Origin: Caballeronia cordobensis
Lineage (GTDB): Bacteria > Pseudomonadota > Gammaproteobacteria > Burkholderiales > Burkholderiaceae
Direction: 5' to 3'
Assembly (NCBI RefSeq): GCF_001544575.2
Contig: NZ_FCNY02000009.1
Location: forward strand, 186,001-250,000
DNA length: 64,000 nt
The translations under genes were made by a program, and so were the position numbers. Below the pieces are notes generated by a model that was given only the letters and a program-made list of their open reading frames with translations, searched no databases and was not told the DNA's origin. Shown here piece by piece: positions 42,421 to 51,118 of this stretch; within the stretch, counting starts at the first letter, position 1, and each line of letters opens with the position of its first letter.

Positions 42421-42923
42421 CGCGCGCGGCGCTCGAATGGTTCGGATTACATGCGAACCGCCCAATACGTCAGGCGCGGCACGGCGAGCCGCAAGCCGTA
42501 TCCGGCGCTCGTCCCTGCGCCGGCCCATATGCAGGCCAGCACGCCGGCCCATGCGCGCCGAGAGCGGGTGCAACGTTGCGGCGTCCGTATGCGTTCATGC
42601 GTGCCCCCTTGTCGAATGGAGACGGCGGGACTTGATCGGGCGTGCTTGACGTCAGGTCGATGCGCGGCTTCGCGTGCGAGCCGGCTTACAGGGAAGTACC
42701 AATAAACGTTTTCGGGCGCGATGGGCAACCATCGGCGAAAATTTTTTGAGCTTGATAATTCGAAATGAATTGCCTATGAACGCTGCCAATAGGCAATAGA
42801 TACCCATGCGGCAGCGCGCCGGCGATGCGCGGCGCGCAATGCCGCACGCGTGCGTTTCGACGCGTGTCCATGTCGACGCGCAGCGCGCGCCCTCACTCCG
42901 CCCGGCTGGGTTCGCAACGGCGC
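42421..42923. other. Non-coding interval
   Basis: About 500 bases between the wHTH gene and the H-NS-like gene. An AT-rich core at about 42690-42800 contains the inverted repeat listed separately. Short frames at 42447-42728 and 42377-42649 are Arg-rich without family content; a 42-codon ATG frame behind AAGGGGG near 42600 on the minus strand is possible but unsupported. Confidence 0.45.
42769..42797. repeat. 9-bp inverted repeat, candidate operator
   Basis: ATTGCCTAT, 11 bases, ATAGGCAAT: perfect arms in an AT-rich island upstream of the wHTH gene and downstream of the H-NS-like gene. The spacing would suit a dimeric regulator. Confidence 0.4.
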
Positions 42924-43256
42924 TCAGACGCGATAGAACTCGATGTCCTGGCCCGCGTGCACCGCGCGCTTGAGCCACTCGGGCATATCGCCGAGGCCGT
43001 CCCACGTGTCGCCATTCGCGTTGCGGAATATCGGCACGGCGCTGCCTGCCGATTGCGGCATCAAAGGCAACTGCGGCATCGGCCGCTTCGTCTTGGGCGC
43101 GCCATGAGCCCCGTTGGTCTTGGTGAAGGAGGGCGGTGGGGTCGCCGCCGCCGGCGCTTCGGCCAATGCTTCGGCCAACGCTCTTTCCGTAATGCCGAAC
43201 TCAGCCATTCGGCTACGCAAATACGCAATGATGCTGTCTCGCTTTCTTTCGTCCAC
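42924..43256 (-). CDS. H-NS-like protein with altered C-terminal DNA-binding loop
   Basis: A protein of 110 residues. The C-terminal segment FRNANGDTWDGLGDMPEWL (77-95) aligns with the H-NS DNA-binding domain (Y-x-D/N-x-x-G-x-TW-x-G-x-G-x-x-P-x-WL), but the AT-hook-like loop, usually QGR or RGR, reads GLGDMP. The N-terminal helix (IIAYLRSRMAEFGITERALAEAL) resembles the second H-NS oligomerisation helix, while the first part is short. A Pro/Ala-rich linker lies between. The start is GTG at 43256 with AGGAAA upstream. It may be a variant nucleoid protein or a modulator of true H-NS. Confidence 0.72.
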   Translation of the reverse strand: MDERKRDSIIAYLRSRMAEFGITERALAEALAEAPAAATPPPSFTKTNGAHGAPKTKRPMPQLPLMPQSAGSAVPIFRNANGDTWDGLGDMPEWLKRAVHAGQDIEFYRV

Positions 43257-43624
43257 GGCTTTCCTGATTCAACTTTTTGATTTTCAGAGGACGAACCGAA
43301 ACCCCGCGCGGACCGGGGCGGTTCGATGACTTGAATATATGTGTTTTATGAAGCGTGACGCAGGGCCTGCCTCACGTCAATTAGTGTATTTACCGCACGC
43401 CTATTAATTCGCCCGGCGACTTTGCCTTTAATGCGGGCATTGCCCCGAATGCGAACGTTCGCCCGCTCAAACGCCGCCGGACGGACGCGCGCAACGCGAA
43501 CGCGCGGAAAGTCACGACGGGGAGCCACGAACCGGAGGCGAAGCCAGTGCCGCCGATGCAGCATGGCGGCCGAAAACCTCGCTTAACTCTATTGTATGCT
43601 GCCTGCGCCAACTGTTAAATCGTT
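43257..43624. other. Non-coding interval
   Basis: About 370 bases upstream of the H-NS-like gene. It contains a more AT-rich part (43325-43410) that may hold its promoter. The reading frames here are Arg-rich and unlike real proteins. Confidence 0.45.
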
Positions 43625-43876
43625 TTAACGGCTATGTTGTTCCCCAGGTAATTCCGCACCGTGGGCGCGAATGGCGGCAATCAGTTCCGCCGGCGTAATT
43701 TCATAACGCACTTCGCGGTGAATGCCCGGTTTGCGCTCGTCGATTTCAATGAGCAGAACGGCTTTGCCGTCCGCCGCGGGTTCGAGGCGCAGCGAACGCA
43801 CTTCCTGTCCGCTGGCGTCGTCGTATTCCGTCAGGAGCGTCATGGCGCCGGTGGCGGCGCTTCTCGGTATCGACAT
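43625..43876 (-). CDS. Conserved hypothetical protein, 83 residues
   Basis: A small acidic protein (MSIPRSAATGAMTLLTEYDD, ending AELPGEQHSR) with predicted beta strands (AVLLIEIDE, HREVRYEIT) and a C-terminal helix (PAELIAAIRAHGAEL). It has no signal peptide. A GGGAGGAAG ribosome-binding site stands 5 bases upstream of the ATG at 43876, which settles the start over a longer frame. The function is unknown. Confidence 0.7.
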   Translation of the reverse strand: MSIPRSAATGAMTLLTEYDDASGQEVRSLRLEPAADGKAVLLIEIDERKPGIHREVRYEITPAELIAAIRAHGAELPGEQHSR

Positions 43877-43990
43877 TCTTCCTCCCGTCTTGCGACGTCG
43901 TTGTTGTTGTTTCGCCGCGCCATCCACCAGCGTGCACGAAATTCGGGCGCGCTGCGCAAGGTGTCGGCTAGGCGAATAGAGCAGACGCGA

Positions 43991-44015
43991 AAGGCGGCGC
44001 GGCCCGCGCCGCCTT
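43991..44015 (-). terminator. GC-rich hairpin after the luciferase-like gene
   Basis: AAGGCGGCGCG, 3 bases, CGCGCCGCCTT: an 11-bp stem about 80 bases downstream of the luciferase-like gene stop (minus strand), without a long T run. Confidence 0.5.
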
Positions 44016-44094
44016 CCGGTATCTCATTATTGCCTGTCAAAAGCGCGCCCGTCCAGCGTCTGACTTTTGGCAGGCTTGCGACCCCGAATTTTAC

Positions 44095-45090
44095 TCAGGC
44101 GGCGCCGGCGATCGCGTCGCGCGCCTGGCTCGCGATCTCGAACGAGCGCAGGCGCGCCCGGTGGTCGAAGATCTGCGCGGTAATGATGAGCTCGTCGGCC
44201 TGAGTCTGGGCGATCACCGAGCGCAGGCCGGCCTCCACGTCGGCCGCGTCTCCCACGACGGAACACGCGAGCGAGTGCTCGACGCCCGCGCGCTCGGCGT
44301 CCGTCCACGCGATCGCGTTCGTCGGCGGCGGCAACTGGCCCGGCGTGCCACGGCGCAGATTGATGAACTGCTGTTGCAGCGACGTGAAAAGAAAGTGCGC
44401 TTCATCGGCGGTATCGGCGGCGAAGACATTCACGCCGACCATCGCATAGGGCTTTTTCAGGGTCGCGGAGGGCCGGAACTGCGCGCGATAGACCTCCAGC
44501 GCGGTCAGCAGATAATCCGGCGCGAAATGCGATGCGAACGCGAACGGCAGGCCGAGCGCGGCGGCGAGCTGTGCGGAAAACAGCGACGAGCCGAGCAGCC
44601 AGATCGGCACATGCAGGCCCGCGCCGGGCACCGCGCGCACGCGCTGGCCTTCGACCGGATCGGCGAAATAGCGTTGCAGTTCGACGACATCGTCCGGAAA
44701 CGAGTCGGCGCTGCCCTGTAAATCGCGGCGCAGCGCCCGCGCGGTCGTCTGGTCGGTGCCAGGCGCGCGGCCGAGGCCGAGATCGATGCGCCCCGGAAAC
44801 AGCGACGCGAGCGTGCCGAACTGCTCCGCGATCACGAGCGGCGCGTGATTCGGCAGCATGATGCCGCCCGAACCGACGCGAATCGTCGACGTGCCCGCCG
44901 CGATATGGCCGATTACGACGGACGTCGCCGCGCTGGCGATGCCCGTCATGTTGTGATGCTCGGCGAGCCAGTAGCGCAGATAGCCCCAGCGCTCGGCGTG
45001 GCGGGCGAGATCGAGCGAATGAGCGAAGGCGTCGGCCGGTGTCGCGCCGAGCGGAACCGGAGAAAGGTCGAGTAGCGAAAAGGGGATCAT
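44095..45090 (-). CDS. LLM-class flavin-dependent oxidoreductase
   Basis: A TIM-barrel protein of 331 residues of the bacterial-luciferase family. Typical features are SLLDLSPVPLG at the start, RYWLAEHHNMTGIASAATSVVIGHIAA, and GSGGIMLPNHAPLVIAEQF with RIDLGLGRAPGTD. It most resembles the MsnO8/YhbW group of FMN-dependent monooxygenases; the substrate is unknown. The start at 45090 gives the canonical opening. It follows the PhnD-like gene on the same strand by 103 bases. Confidence 0.9.
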   Translation of the reverse strand: MIPFSLLDLSPVPLGATPADAFAHSLDLARHAERWGYLRYWLAEHHNMTGIASAATSVVIGHIAAGTSTIRVGSGGIMLPNHAPLVIAEQFGTLASLFPGRIDLGLGRAPGTDQTTARALRRDLQGSADSFPDDVVELQRYFADPVEGQRVRAVPGAGLHVPIWLLGSSLFSAQLAAALGLPFAFASHFAPDYLLTALEVYRAQFRPSATLKKPYAMVGVNVFAADTADEAHFLFTSLQQQFINLRRGTPGQLPPPTNAIAWTDAERAGVEHSLACSVVGDAADVEAGLRSVIAQTQADELIITAQIFDHRARLRSFEIASQARDAIAGAA

Positions 45091-45193
45091 TGCGGCTTTC
45101 CGAAAACGTGGCGATGCGCGATGCGGATCGCGCCGCAGGCCACGCGCTGAAAAAACCGATTGTGCCGAAACTCGGCGAAGTCTGCCGGATCGG

Positions 45194-46006
45194 TCAGGCG
45201 AGCCGTGGATAGCCCCGCGAAATCGCGTCGCGTTCGAGCGCGAGGATCGGTTCGTAGTCGGCGAGCGTGCGCTTTGCCACGCCCTTGAGCCGCAGCCGCC
45301 GGGCGAGCGGGGCGTCGCGGTCGAGCGCATCGGCGAGGGCGCGAAAAAGCGTGTCGAGCGCCTCTTGCGGCACACGCGCCGACGCGATGAACGGCAGCGC
45401 GCCCGCGCTGGCCGTCATGCCGATCACGCGCGCGCGCCCGGCGGGTTCCGGCAGATGCGTCTGCGCGAACGCATACGTGACGCAATCGATCGCAGCGACA
45501 TCCGCGCGGGCGTCCGCGAGCGCGCGCAGCGACGCGAGATGCGCGCCGGTTTTCGTCACCGAGGCGAAAAACCGTCCGTCGTTCGCGAACGGCGCGACCG
45601 CGTGGCGCAGGAAGTTCATGCCGCTGTTGGAATCGTCGTCGTTATAGGCGGCGCGCAGGCCGCGGCAGGCTTCAAGCGACTGCGCCTCCACATGCGCGCC
45701 CGCGACGATCACGCTGCGATACGTGCCGTTCTCGCAGCCGGGCGCGTCGAAGTCGGGCGTCGCGACGAGCCGCACGCGATTCGCGAGCGCGTGCACGAGC
45801 GGATAGCCGCAGGTCTGCGACAGCAGCACGTCGTCGCGCAGCCAGAATGCGGTGAGATCCGGACCCGGATCGACAATCTCGAGCGTATCGCCGCGCGCAC
45901 GCAGCCAGTCAGCGAGACCGTCGCGGACATGCGCGAGCAGCGCGCGCCAGTCGTCGGCGAGCGCGGGCGTGACGTTGTACATCGGCAGGGCGGCGATCCA
46001 GTGCAT
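45194..46006 (-). CDS. PhnD-like substrate-binding protein without signal peptide
   Basis: A protein of 270 residues matching the phosphate/phosphonate (PhnD) binding fold: AALPMYNVTPALADDW, LLSQTCGYPLVHAL, then RAAYNDDDSNSGMNFLRHAV and DVAAIDCVTYAFAQTHLP. These are the characteristic hinge and ligand-loop segments. No signal peptide is seen, and no ABC ATPase or permease is adjacent, so it may act in the cytoplasm or be a regulator-like sensor. The start at 46006 lies 25 bases after the desaturase stop, indicating an operon with that gene. Confidence 0.8.
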   Translation of the reverse strand: MHWIAALPMYNVTPALADDWRALLAHVRDGLADWLRARGDTLEIVDPGPDLTAFWLRDDVLLSQTCGYPLVHALANRVRLVATPDFDAPGCENGTYRSVIVAGAHVEAQSLEACRGLRAAYNDDDSNSGMNFLRHAVAPFANDGRFFASVTKTGAHLASLRALADARADVAAIDCVTYAFAQTHLPEPAGRARVIGMTASAGALPFIASARVPQEALDTLFRALADALDRDAPLARRLRLKGVAKRTLADYEPILALERDAISRGYPRLA

Positions 46007-46031
46007 GCGCGCAATCGTACAGGGCGGCGCG

Positions 46032-47051
46032 TCAGCTCGCGAGGCGGGCCGTGTCGCGGCCACGCGCGGCTTCGTTGCGGCCCGCGTCCGCGCCCGCACC
46101 CGCGACTGGCGCGGCGAACGGATGCACCGGCTCGGCACCTTGCGCGAACGCGTGGCGGCGCGCCCATTCGCCGTATCCGCGCACGATGAAACCGCCATTG
46201 CTCGCGCGATAGGCGTCGCGCCGGCGCGCATAGATCTCGCCGAGCGCGAACCACGGCACGCCGGGCAGGTCGTGATGCACGGCGTGATAGTTGTTGTTGA
46301 GAAAGAGCAGCCGCCACGGCCACGCAGCCTCGTTGACGACCGTGCGTTCGCTTTCGCGCTCCGCCGCGCGATGCTCCTGAAATGAGCGCACCGAAGCCAG
46401 CGCGAGCGATGCATAGCCGACGCCGAACACGAACGCGCGCCACGGAATGCCGCAGCGGGATTCGAGCCAGCCCGCGAGCAGCGCGAGCAAGGCGAGATGC
46501 ACGGCCCAGCTCGCGACGATCCGCCAGCGTCCTTCCGCTACGGCCTGCGCCGCCTCCCGCCACGACGCCGCGATCGAGAACCACGGCCCGATCAGCATGC
46601 GTCCCGCGAAGGTATTGCGCGCGGCGAGCGCGGCGCGCAGGACCGGGCCGGCGTTCGTCCATTGCGCGGGCGTCACGTAGTAGCTCTCGGGATCGCGGGC
46701 GGGGTCGGTGAGATGCACGTCGTCGTGATGGCGCAGATGCGATTCGCGATAGACCTCGTACGGAAACCACACCGCGAGCGGCGCGAGACCGAAAAGCATG
46801 TTGACGAGCGGCCAGCGCGTCGGATGCGCGTGAATCAGCTCGTGCTGCAGCGACATGTACCAGCACGAGAGCACCGCGAGCAGCGCGACGGAAGGCACGA
46901 GCCCGAGCGTGCGCGCATTGAGCGCGACGCCGAACCAGCCGCCGTAGATCGCGGCGATCACCATCCACGTCGGCCATTCGCTGCGCCAGCCGAAAGTGTC
47001 GCGCCGGCGCTGGAGTTCCTGGCGTTGGTCGTCGTCGAGATAGCGGGGCAT
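46032..47051 (-). CDS. Membrane fatty-acid desaturase
   Basis: A protein of 339 residues with about four to six hydrophobic helices. The three histidine boxes of membrane desaturases are present: HELIHAH (about 70-76), HLRHHDD and HAVHHD. They bind the di-iron centre that inserts double bonds or hydroxyl groups into acyl chains. The ATG at 47051 (MPRYLDDD) is preferred over a TTG five codons upstream. It is the first gene of a minus-strand trio with the PhnD-like and LLM genes. The substrate is unknown. Confidence 0.88.
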   Translation of the reverse strand: MPRYLDDDQRQELQRRRDTFGWRSEWPTWMVIAAIYGGWFGVALNARTLGLVPSVALLAVLSCWYMSLQHELIHAHPTRWPLVNMLFGLAPLAVWFPYEVYRESHLRHHDDVHLTDPARDPESYYVTPAQWTNAGPVLRAALAARNTFAGRMLIGPWFSIAASWREAAQAVAEGRWRIVASWAVHLALLALLAGWLESRCGIPWRAFVFGVGYASLALASVRSFQEHRAAERESERTVVNEAAWPWRLLFLNNNYHAVHHDLPGVPWFALGEIYARRRDAYRASNGGFIVRGYGEWARRHAFAQGAEPVHPFAAPVAGAGADAGRNEAARGRDTARLAS

Positions 47052-47224
47052 GGCGGACTTGAGCAATGGCGAAGGGCCATCCTAGCGGGGCGCTTCATCC
47101 GTCCAAACCAACGATTCCGCCTAAGGTTTTCGCGATCGGCGAATAAGCTTCGATGACGAAACCGAATATTGGCCACGCTTTTGCGCACGGTATTCTTTGT
47201 CCCTTTAATACCCATCGCGCCCCC

Positions 47225-48271
47225 ATGCACGAGCCGATCGAGCCGCACCGCACCCTGCCGCGCAAATCCGCGCGCCTCATCGCCGGACTGATCGCGTTCA
47301 ATGTGCTCGCGTGGGTCTGGGCGCTCGTCGCGTTCCGTCACCATCCGCTGCTGCTCGGCACGTCGCTGCTCGCGTATTCGCTCGGCCTGCGCCACGCGGT
47401 CGACGCCGACCATATCGCCGCCATCGACAACGTCACGCGCAAGCTGATGCAGGAAGGCAAGCGCCCGCTGTTCGCCGGTTTGTTCTTTTCGCTCGGCCAT
47501 TCGACGATCGTCATCGCGGCCACCGCGCTGATCGCCGCGACCGCGCTCGCCGTGCAGGGAAGCTTCGCTGAATTTCGCGAGATCGGCGGGATCATCGGCA
47601 CGTCGGTGTCGTCGCTCTTTCTGTTCGCCATCGCGGCGATGAACCTCTTCGTGCTGCGCGGTGTGTGGCGCGCGTTCCGGCGCGTGCGGCGCGGCGAGGC
47701 GTGCCGCGACGAAGACATCGACCTGCTCGCCGCCGGCGGCGGCCCGCTCGCGCGTCTGGCGCGGCCGCTTTTCCGGCTGATCGGCAAGAGCTGGCATATG
47801 TATCCGCTCGGCTTTCTGTTCGGGCTCGGGTTCGACACGGCGACCGAAATCGGCCTGATGGGCATCGCGGCGGCCGAAGCGGCGCGCGGCATGTCCGTCT
47901 GGTCGATTCTCGTGTTTCCGGCGCTGTTCACGGCGGGCATGTCGCTCATCGACACCGCCGACAGCCTGCTGATGACGCGCGCCTACGGCTGGGCGTTCGT
48001 GAAGCCGGTGCGCAAGCTGTACTACAACCTCACCGTCACGTTGGCCTCGGTGCTGATCGCGGTGCTGGTCGGCGGCATCGAGGCGCTCGGGCTGATCGCG
48101 GACCGGCTGCAACTGAAGGGCGGGCTGTGGGATCTGGCCGCGTCGCTCTCGGAGCACTTCGGCGTGCTGGGCTATGGCATCGTCGGCGTGTTCGCTGCCT
48201 GCTGGCTCGTGTCCGTGCTGATCTACAAATGGCGCGGCTATGAAACGCTGGATGGCGGCATCGCCCGGTAA
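47225..48271 (+). CDS. NiCoT-family nickel/cobalt transporter
   Basis: A membrane protein of 348 residues with about eight helices. The signature RHAVDADHIAAIDN (the H-x4-DH metal motif) is in the second helix, followed by LFFSLGHSTIVI, LGFDTATEIGL and LFTAGMSLIDTADS. It imports Ni2+ or Co2+ at high affinity, usually for urease, hydrogenase or B12. No such enzymes are in the window. The ATG at 47225 is chosen; one 24 codons upstream is possible. No nickel riboswitch is evident upstream. Confidence 0.93.
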   Translation: MHEPIEPHRTLPRKSARLIAGLIAFNVLAWVWALVAFRHHPLLLGTSLLAYSLGLRHAVDADHIAAIDNVTRKLMQEGKRPLFAGLFFSLGHSTIVIAATALIAATALAVQGSFAEFREIGGIIGTSVSSLFLFAIAAMNLFVLRGVWRAFRRVRRGEACRDEDIDLLAAGGGPLARLARPLFRLIGKSWHMYPLGFLFGLGFDTATEIGLMGIAAAEAARGMSVWSILVFPALFTAGMSLIDTADSLLMTRAYGWAFVKPVRKLYYNLTVTLASVLIAVLVGGIEALGLIADRLQLKGGLWDLAASLSEHFGVLGYGIVGVFAACWLVSVLIYKWRGYETLDGGIAR

Positions 48272-48354
48272 GCTGCTGGGCATTCTTCCTGCTTCGTGGA
48301 TGCGCCAGCCGCTCATCCACTTCCCGTATCGAGCGGCGTTCAGGGAGAACGATC

Positions 48355-49212
48355 ATGAACGAGCCGCAAGCCGGGGCGAACTCGCCGAATCTCGATAGCG
48401 CCGAACAGGAACAGGCCGCCGAGCATTCCGCGCCACATCCGCTCGTGATCCACGAGATCGTGCGCGAAGAGGGCGAAGTGGCGATGGAGCGGACCTTCGG
48501 CGCGCTCATGTGGTCGGCGCTCGCGGCAGGTCTCTCGATGGGCTTCTCGTTTCTCGTCCAGGCGATTCTCGAAAGCGCGCTGCCGGAAACCGGCTGGCGC
48601 GGACTGGTGTCGAGCTTCGGCTACACCATCGGTTTCGTGTTCGTGATTCTCGGACGCCAGCAGCTCTTCACGGAAAGCACGCTGACGGCGGTGCTGCCCG
48701 TGCTCACGCGGCGCGATGTCGGGACGCTGATCAAGGCGCTGCGGCTCTGGGCGATCGTGCTGTTCTTCAATCTCGTGGGCACGACGATCTTCGCCGCCAT
48801 CCTGCAGATTCGCGGCGTGTTCTCGCCGGAAGTCGGCGACGCGCTCGCCCACCTTTCGATGATGCCGCTTTCAGCCGATTTCGCCGTGACGCTGGTGCGC
48901 GGCGTGTTTTCCGGCTGGCTCATCGCGCTGATGGTGTGGCTCCTGCCAAGCGCGCGCGCAGGGCGGCTGCTCACGATTCTGCTCGTGACCTACACCGTCG
49001 CCGTGAGCAAGCTCACGCACGTGATCGCCGGATCGGTCGAATCCGCCTATGCGGTGATGATCGGCGCGGCCAGCCTCTCCGATTACTTCCTCGTGTTTCT
49101 CGTGCCGACCTTCATCGGCAACGTGATTGGCGGCGTGTCGCTGGTCGCGATCGTCAACCATGCGGCGATCGCGCCGGAGATCACGAGCCTGCCGCGGACA
49201 CGCCGCGACTGA
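48355..49212 (+). CDS. Formate/nitrite transporter family membrane protein (YfdC-like)
   Basis: A protein of 285 residues. A hydrophilic N-terminus (about 1-48) precedes six membrane helices of the FocA/NirC fold; GALMWSALAAGLSMGFSFL and GRQQLFTESTLTAVLPVL are family hallmarks, and the group is closer to E. coli YfdC than to FocA. Transport of a small monovalent anion is likely, the substrate unknown. AGGGAGAA precedes the ATG at 48355. It is 83 bases after the NiCoT gene, so co-transcription is possible. Confidence 0.9.
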   Translation: MNEPQAGANSPNLDSAEQEQAAEHSAPHPLVIHEIVREEGEVAMERTFGALMWSALAAGLSMGFSFLVQAILESALPETGWRGLVSSFGYTIGFVFVILGRQQLFTESTLTAVLPVLTRRDVGTLIKALRLWAIVLFFNLVGTTIFAAILQIRGVFSPEVGDALAHLSMMPLSADFAVTLVRGVFSGWLIALMVWLLPSARAGRLLTILLVTYTVAVSKLTHVIAGSVESAYAVMIGAASLSDYFLVFLVPTFIGNVIGGVSLVAIVNHAAIAPEITSLPRTRRD

Positions 49213-49224
49213 ACGGCGCAGGGC

Positions 49225-49557
49225 TTACTTGTTGCTGCCCGCGCCCGTGCCGTACAGGCCGTTGCCGAAGCCGGTAGTGCCATCCGGCTTCTGGTCCTTG
49301 CCGGCGGTCGCGGCGCGTCCCTTCGCGGCGTCCTTCGACTGCGGCTTGTGCGATTCGTGCATCGGCGTGCCCGAGGGCTCGCTGCGCGCGCTCGAATCCG
49401 ACTGACGCTGCTCCTGTGCGCCGGCCCCGCCGCCGCTCGTGATCTGCGCGACGCCGTAAGTGCTGAACGCCGCGACGACGCTGGCGACGATCGCGTTCGC
49501 GAGCATCGGCCAGATCCGGCGCGCTCCGTGCGCACGCTCGTGACGATGGATGGACAT
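49225..49557 (-). CDS. Hypothetical protein with one membrane helix, 110 residues
   Basis: A basic N-terminus (MSIHRHERAHGARR) leads into one hydrophobic helix (about 17-40, PMLANAIVASVVAAFSTYGV). A hydrophilic, low-complexity Gln/Ser/Lys-rich tail ending GFGNGLYGTGAGSNK follows. It is probably anchored in the inner membrane with the tail outside. The start at 49557 has a GGGAG site. It converges on the YfdC-like gene (12-base gap). The function is unknown. Confidence 0.65.
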   Translation of the reverse strand: MSIHRHERAHGARRIWPMLANAIVASVVAAFSTYGVAQITSGGGAGAQEQRQSDSSARSEPSGTPMHESHKPQSKDAAKGRAATAGKDQKPDGTTGFGNGLYGTGAGSNK

Positions 49558-49744
49558 GACGACTCCCGGCAAGATCGAAAGACTTGCTTTCGAGCAGGAA
49601 CGATGCCAGGCCGGGCCGGGCGCGTTCGAGCCGCGCGTGTCATGACACATCGTGAGTTCGCAGGCCGTTGCCCGCCCGGCTCGTCACGAGACACGGGCGT
49701 CAACGATGGGATCGCGCCGCGGCGCGAGTGGCGAAAGCGGTGGT

Positions 49745-50053
49745 TCAGGCCGCTTTCGCCCAGAGCCTGTTGGTCGATTTCCTGCGGCTGCCCGAACCGT
49801 CGCGCGGACCGCTGTCGACGGTGTCGAGCGCAATGCGCAGCGCTTCGATACGCTGCTTCTGCGCCGGAACGAGCGCATAGCCTTTCGTCACGGCCGCAAG
49901 ACGCTCGCGCCAGTATTCGACGTTGAGCGTGCCTGAAGCCTGCTTGTGCATCGTGCGGAGCTGCGCGAGCGCGCGCTCGATATGCTGAAGCTCAATATCG
50001 GCCAATGCCGAGGGCAAAAGGCTGCCCGCGGCCTCGCTTTTCTTCTTTTTCAT
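49745..50053 (-). CDS. Hypothetical basic helical protein, 102 residues
   Basis: The protein starts MKKKKSEAAGSLLPSALADI and is predicted helical through residue 75 (IERALAQLRTMHKQA, AQKQRIEALRIALDTV), with a basic C-terminal tail. It has no signal peptide or membrane helix. An AGAGGAAGA ribosome-binding site 3-12 bases before the ATG supports the gene. Its resemblance to small nucleoid- or RNA-associated proteins is only in composition. Confidence 0.62.
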   Translation of the reverse strand: MKKKKSEAAGSLLPSALADIELQHIERALAQLRTMHKQASGTLNVEYWRERLAAVTKGYALVPAQKQRIEALRIALDTVDSGPRDGSGSRRKSTNRLWAKAA

Positions 50054-50336
50054 GTGGTCTTCCTCTCGGCCATGCGGCGCGCCATCCCAACTTCGGATTT
50101 GCGCACCGTTCAGGCACCCCGTTCACCCGCGCTATTTTTTGAACCCGTCGCGGGTGGCCCTTGCTCTTTTCTTCGGATGACCGACCGTGGCCCTGATCAA
50201 TGGGTCCGATCGTTAGCAAAAATGTACGCAAGGCGAGCCCGGTGGCTCCGTCTGTCATCGCACACTCGTGCGAGCGGACCGGGGAATTTCGATGTTGCGC
50301 CGCGAGAGGGGCGGCGCAACCAGCGCGAGGCGGCGC

Positions 50337-50615
50337 TTATTCGTCGTGCCCGGCCGTGCGCTTGCCGCTGCGGCCGATCTGCTCCTCCATCGCGAGATCG
50401 AGCTTGCTCACCTTGCGCGGCTTGGCCGGCTCGCGCGCGTTGACGAACGCGACGAACTCGTCCATCGGCATCGGCTCGGAGAGCTTTTTCGAGCCTTCTG
50501 CCGAGCGCTCGGCGAGATAGAAGTAGCCGCCGGGCATGGAGATGGCGGCGTAGCTGGCGTTGCCGCTGCGCGTTTTGAGCCGTTCGACGGCGCTGATGGC
50601 TTTGGTCGAGCGCAT
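50337..50615 (-). CDS. Conserved hypothetical protein, 92 residues
   Basis: A small soluble basic protein (MRSTKAISAVERLKTRSGNA, then YAAISMPGGYFYLAERSAE, ending GRSGKRTAGHDE). A beta hairpin around GGYFYLAE is followed by a helix (MDEFVAFVNA). It starts 3 bases after the stop of the lipoprotein-like gene, so the two are co-transcribed. No family is recognised. Confidence 0.68.
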   Translation of the reverse strand: MRSTKAISAVERLKTRSGNASYAAISMPGGYFYLAERSAEGSKKLSEPMPMDEFVAFVNAREPAKPRKVSKLDLAMEEQIGRSGKRTAGHDE

Positions 50616-50618
50616 GGC

Positions 50619-50984
50619 TTACTTGTCCGTCGAGTCCTGGCTCGGCGTGTCCGAAGGCGCGCACTTCTTGCCCGCGCCCTCGATCCACAGATTCGACGGA
50701 TGACGCTTGCCCGGATAAAAGCGATACGTGGTCTCGCCGTTGTCGTAACGCACCTTGATGACGTTCGAGTCGCCGAATTCGAGCATCACGCCTTGCGGAA
50801 TGGCGGTCTGCTGATATTTCGCGTCGTGCTTCCTGGCTTCGTCGGCGATGCATTGCACGATGCCGTTCACCTTGTTCTGAGTCGACGATTTTTCGACTTC
50901 GGGTTGTCCGGCGTCTTCGTTGTGAAACTGGGCGCAGGCGGCGAAAAGCACAGGCAGCGCGAGCGCCGCGGCGAGTTTTTTCAT
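50619..50984 (-). CDS. Putative lipoprotein, 121 residues
   Basis: A signal sequence (MKKLAAALALPVLFAACAQF) ends in a lipobox-like LFAAC; Phe at -3 is unusual, so lipidation is likely rather than certain. The mature part has four-stranded-looking beta segments (GVMLEFGDSNVIKVRYDNG, TTYRFYPGKR) and two more cysteines. The start at 50984 is chosen over the longer frame from 51023. It shares an operon with the 92-residue gene downstream (3-base gap). The function is unknown. Confidence 0.72.
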   Translation of the reverse strand: MKKLAAALALPVLFAACAQFHNEDAGQPEVEKSSTQNKVNGIVQCIADEARKHDAKYQQTAIPQGVMLEFGDSNVIKVRYDNGETTYRFYPGKRHPSNLWIEGAGKKCAPSDTPSQDSTDK

Positions 50985-51118
50985 GGTGTTTCCCGTTTTG
51001 TCTCTGTGTGCCGAACACGACATTAGAGCACAAGCCCTTTACAGTCCGGTCAGGTTCGCGGGGATGCTGGCGAGCGTTGCTGAAGGCGGCGCAGCAAGGG
51101 CCGCGCCCGCGTTGCGCA

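Noticed and set aside
43390..43611. 73-codon minus-strand frame before the 83-residue gene
   Set aside because: Arg-rich and aperiodic, no ribosome-binding site; several overlapping frames are equally open.
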